From Sunxiuqinia dokdonensis (lineage in GTDB: Bacteria > Bacteroidota > Bacteroidia > Bacteroidales > Prolixibacteraceae), in contig NZ_LGIA01000045.1 in the NCBI RefSeq assembly GCF_001270965.1, positions 1 through 34,241 of the forward strand: a stretch of DNA of 34,241 nt. Reading direction: 5' to 3'. The translations under genes and the position numbers were made by a program. Position 1 is the first letter of the stretch. Each line of letters opens with the position of its first letter. The notes under the pieces were generated by a model. That model was not told the DNA's origin. It was given only the letters and a program-made list of their open reading frames with translations, and did not search any database. This document shows, one piece after another, positions 34,188-34,241 of the stretch.

Positions 34188-34241
34188 GGGGAATTGAAGG
34201 ATTAATCGGTCCGAGGCATTGAAGGTAATGTTCATTAAACT

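Overview
The window looks like a piece of a Bacteroidota chromosome. It has a SusC/SusD pair with an STN-type SusC, a FecR/ECF sigma pair, many lipoproteins with Bacteroidota-style lipoboxes, and -7 promoter boxes close to TAnnTTTG. The gene set and the intergenic satellite repeats fit a Marinilabiliales/Prolixibacteraceae-like organism, but that placement is inference only.

Left part (1-17168, all genes on the minus strand): a polysaccharide-utilisation region. In transcription order it has a decayed sulfatase remnant, a GH43-like enzyme, two sulfatase lipoproteins and a right-handed beta-helix lipoprotein. A decayed defence-type segment follows (a frameshifted DUF6088/AbiEi-like gene and a multiply broken brxL). 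Then come an ECF sigma factor, a FecR anti-sigma, SusC, SusD and a DUF3823 lipoprotein, closed by a 20-bp perfect hairpin. The sulfatases suggest a sulfated glycan. Sigma, FecR and the STN domain of SusC would form the trans-envelope sensing chain. The brxL and DUF6088 remnants sit between the enzyme genes and the regulator/transporter genes.

Middle (17169-18813): a repeat-rich spacer with REP-like palindromes, GCTGGAT heptamer repeats, one uncharacterised 153-aa gene with a good terminator, and a degenerate 21-bp minisatellite.

Right-centre (18738-26487, plus strand): an ammonifying nitrite-reduction and cytochrome c maturation block, nrfH-nrfA-outer membrane barrel, then resB-ccsA, then a PepSY-type membrane protein. 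NrfHA carries nine c-type haem motifs, and ResB/CcsA is the System II ligase that would attach the haems. nrfH and the PepSY gene share an almost identical 20-bp dyad at the same distance from a TAnnTTTG-like box, suggesting a common CRP/FNR-type regulator. Two intergenic regions around resB-ccsA carry GGTCATT arrays spaced 10-11 bp apart.

Right end (26484-34241): a SAM methyltransferase and a low-molecular-weight protein tyrosine phosphatase (minus), then a MATE transporter, a membrane pyrophosphatase and a secreted TolB-like propeller protein (plus), ending in a 42-bp minisatellite whose units each contain a small hairpin. I saw no tRNA, rRNA, CRISPR array, transposase or integrase.
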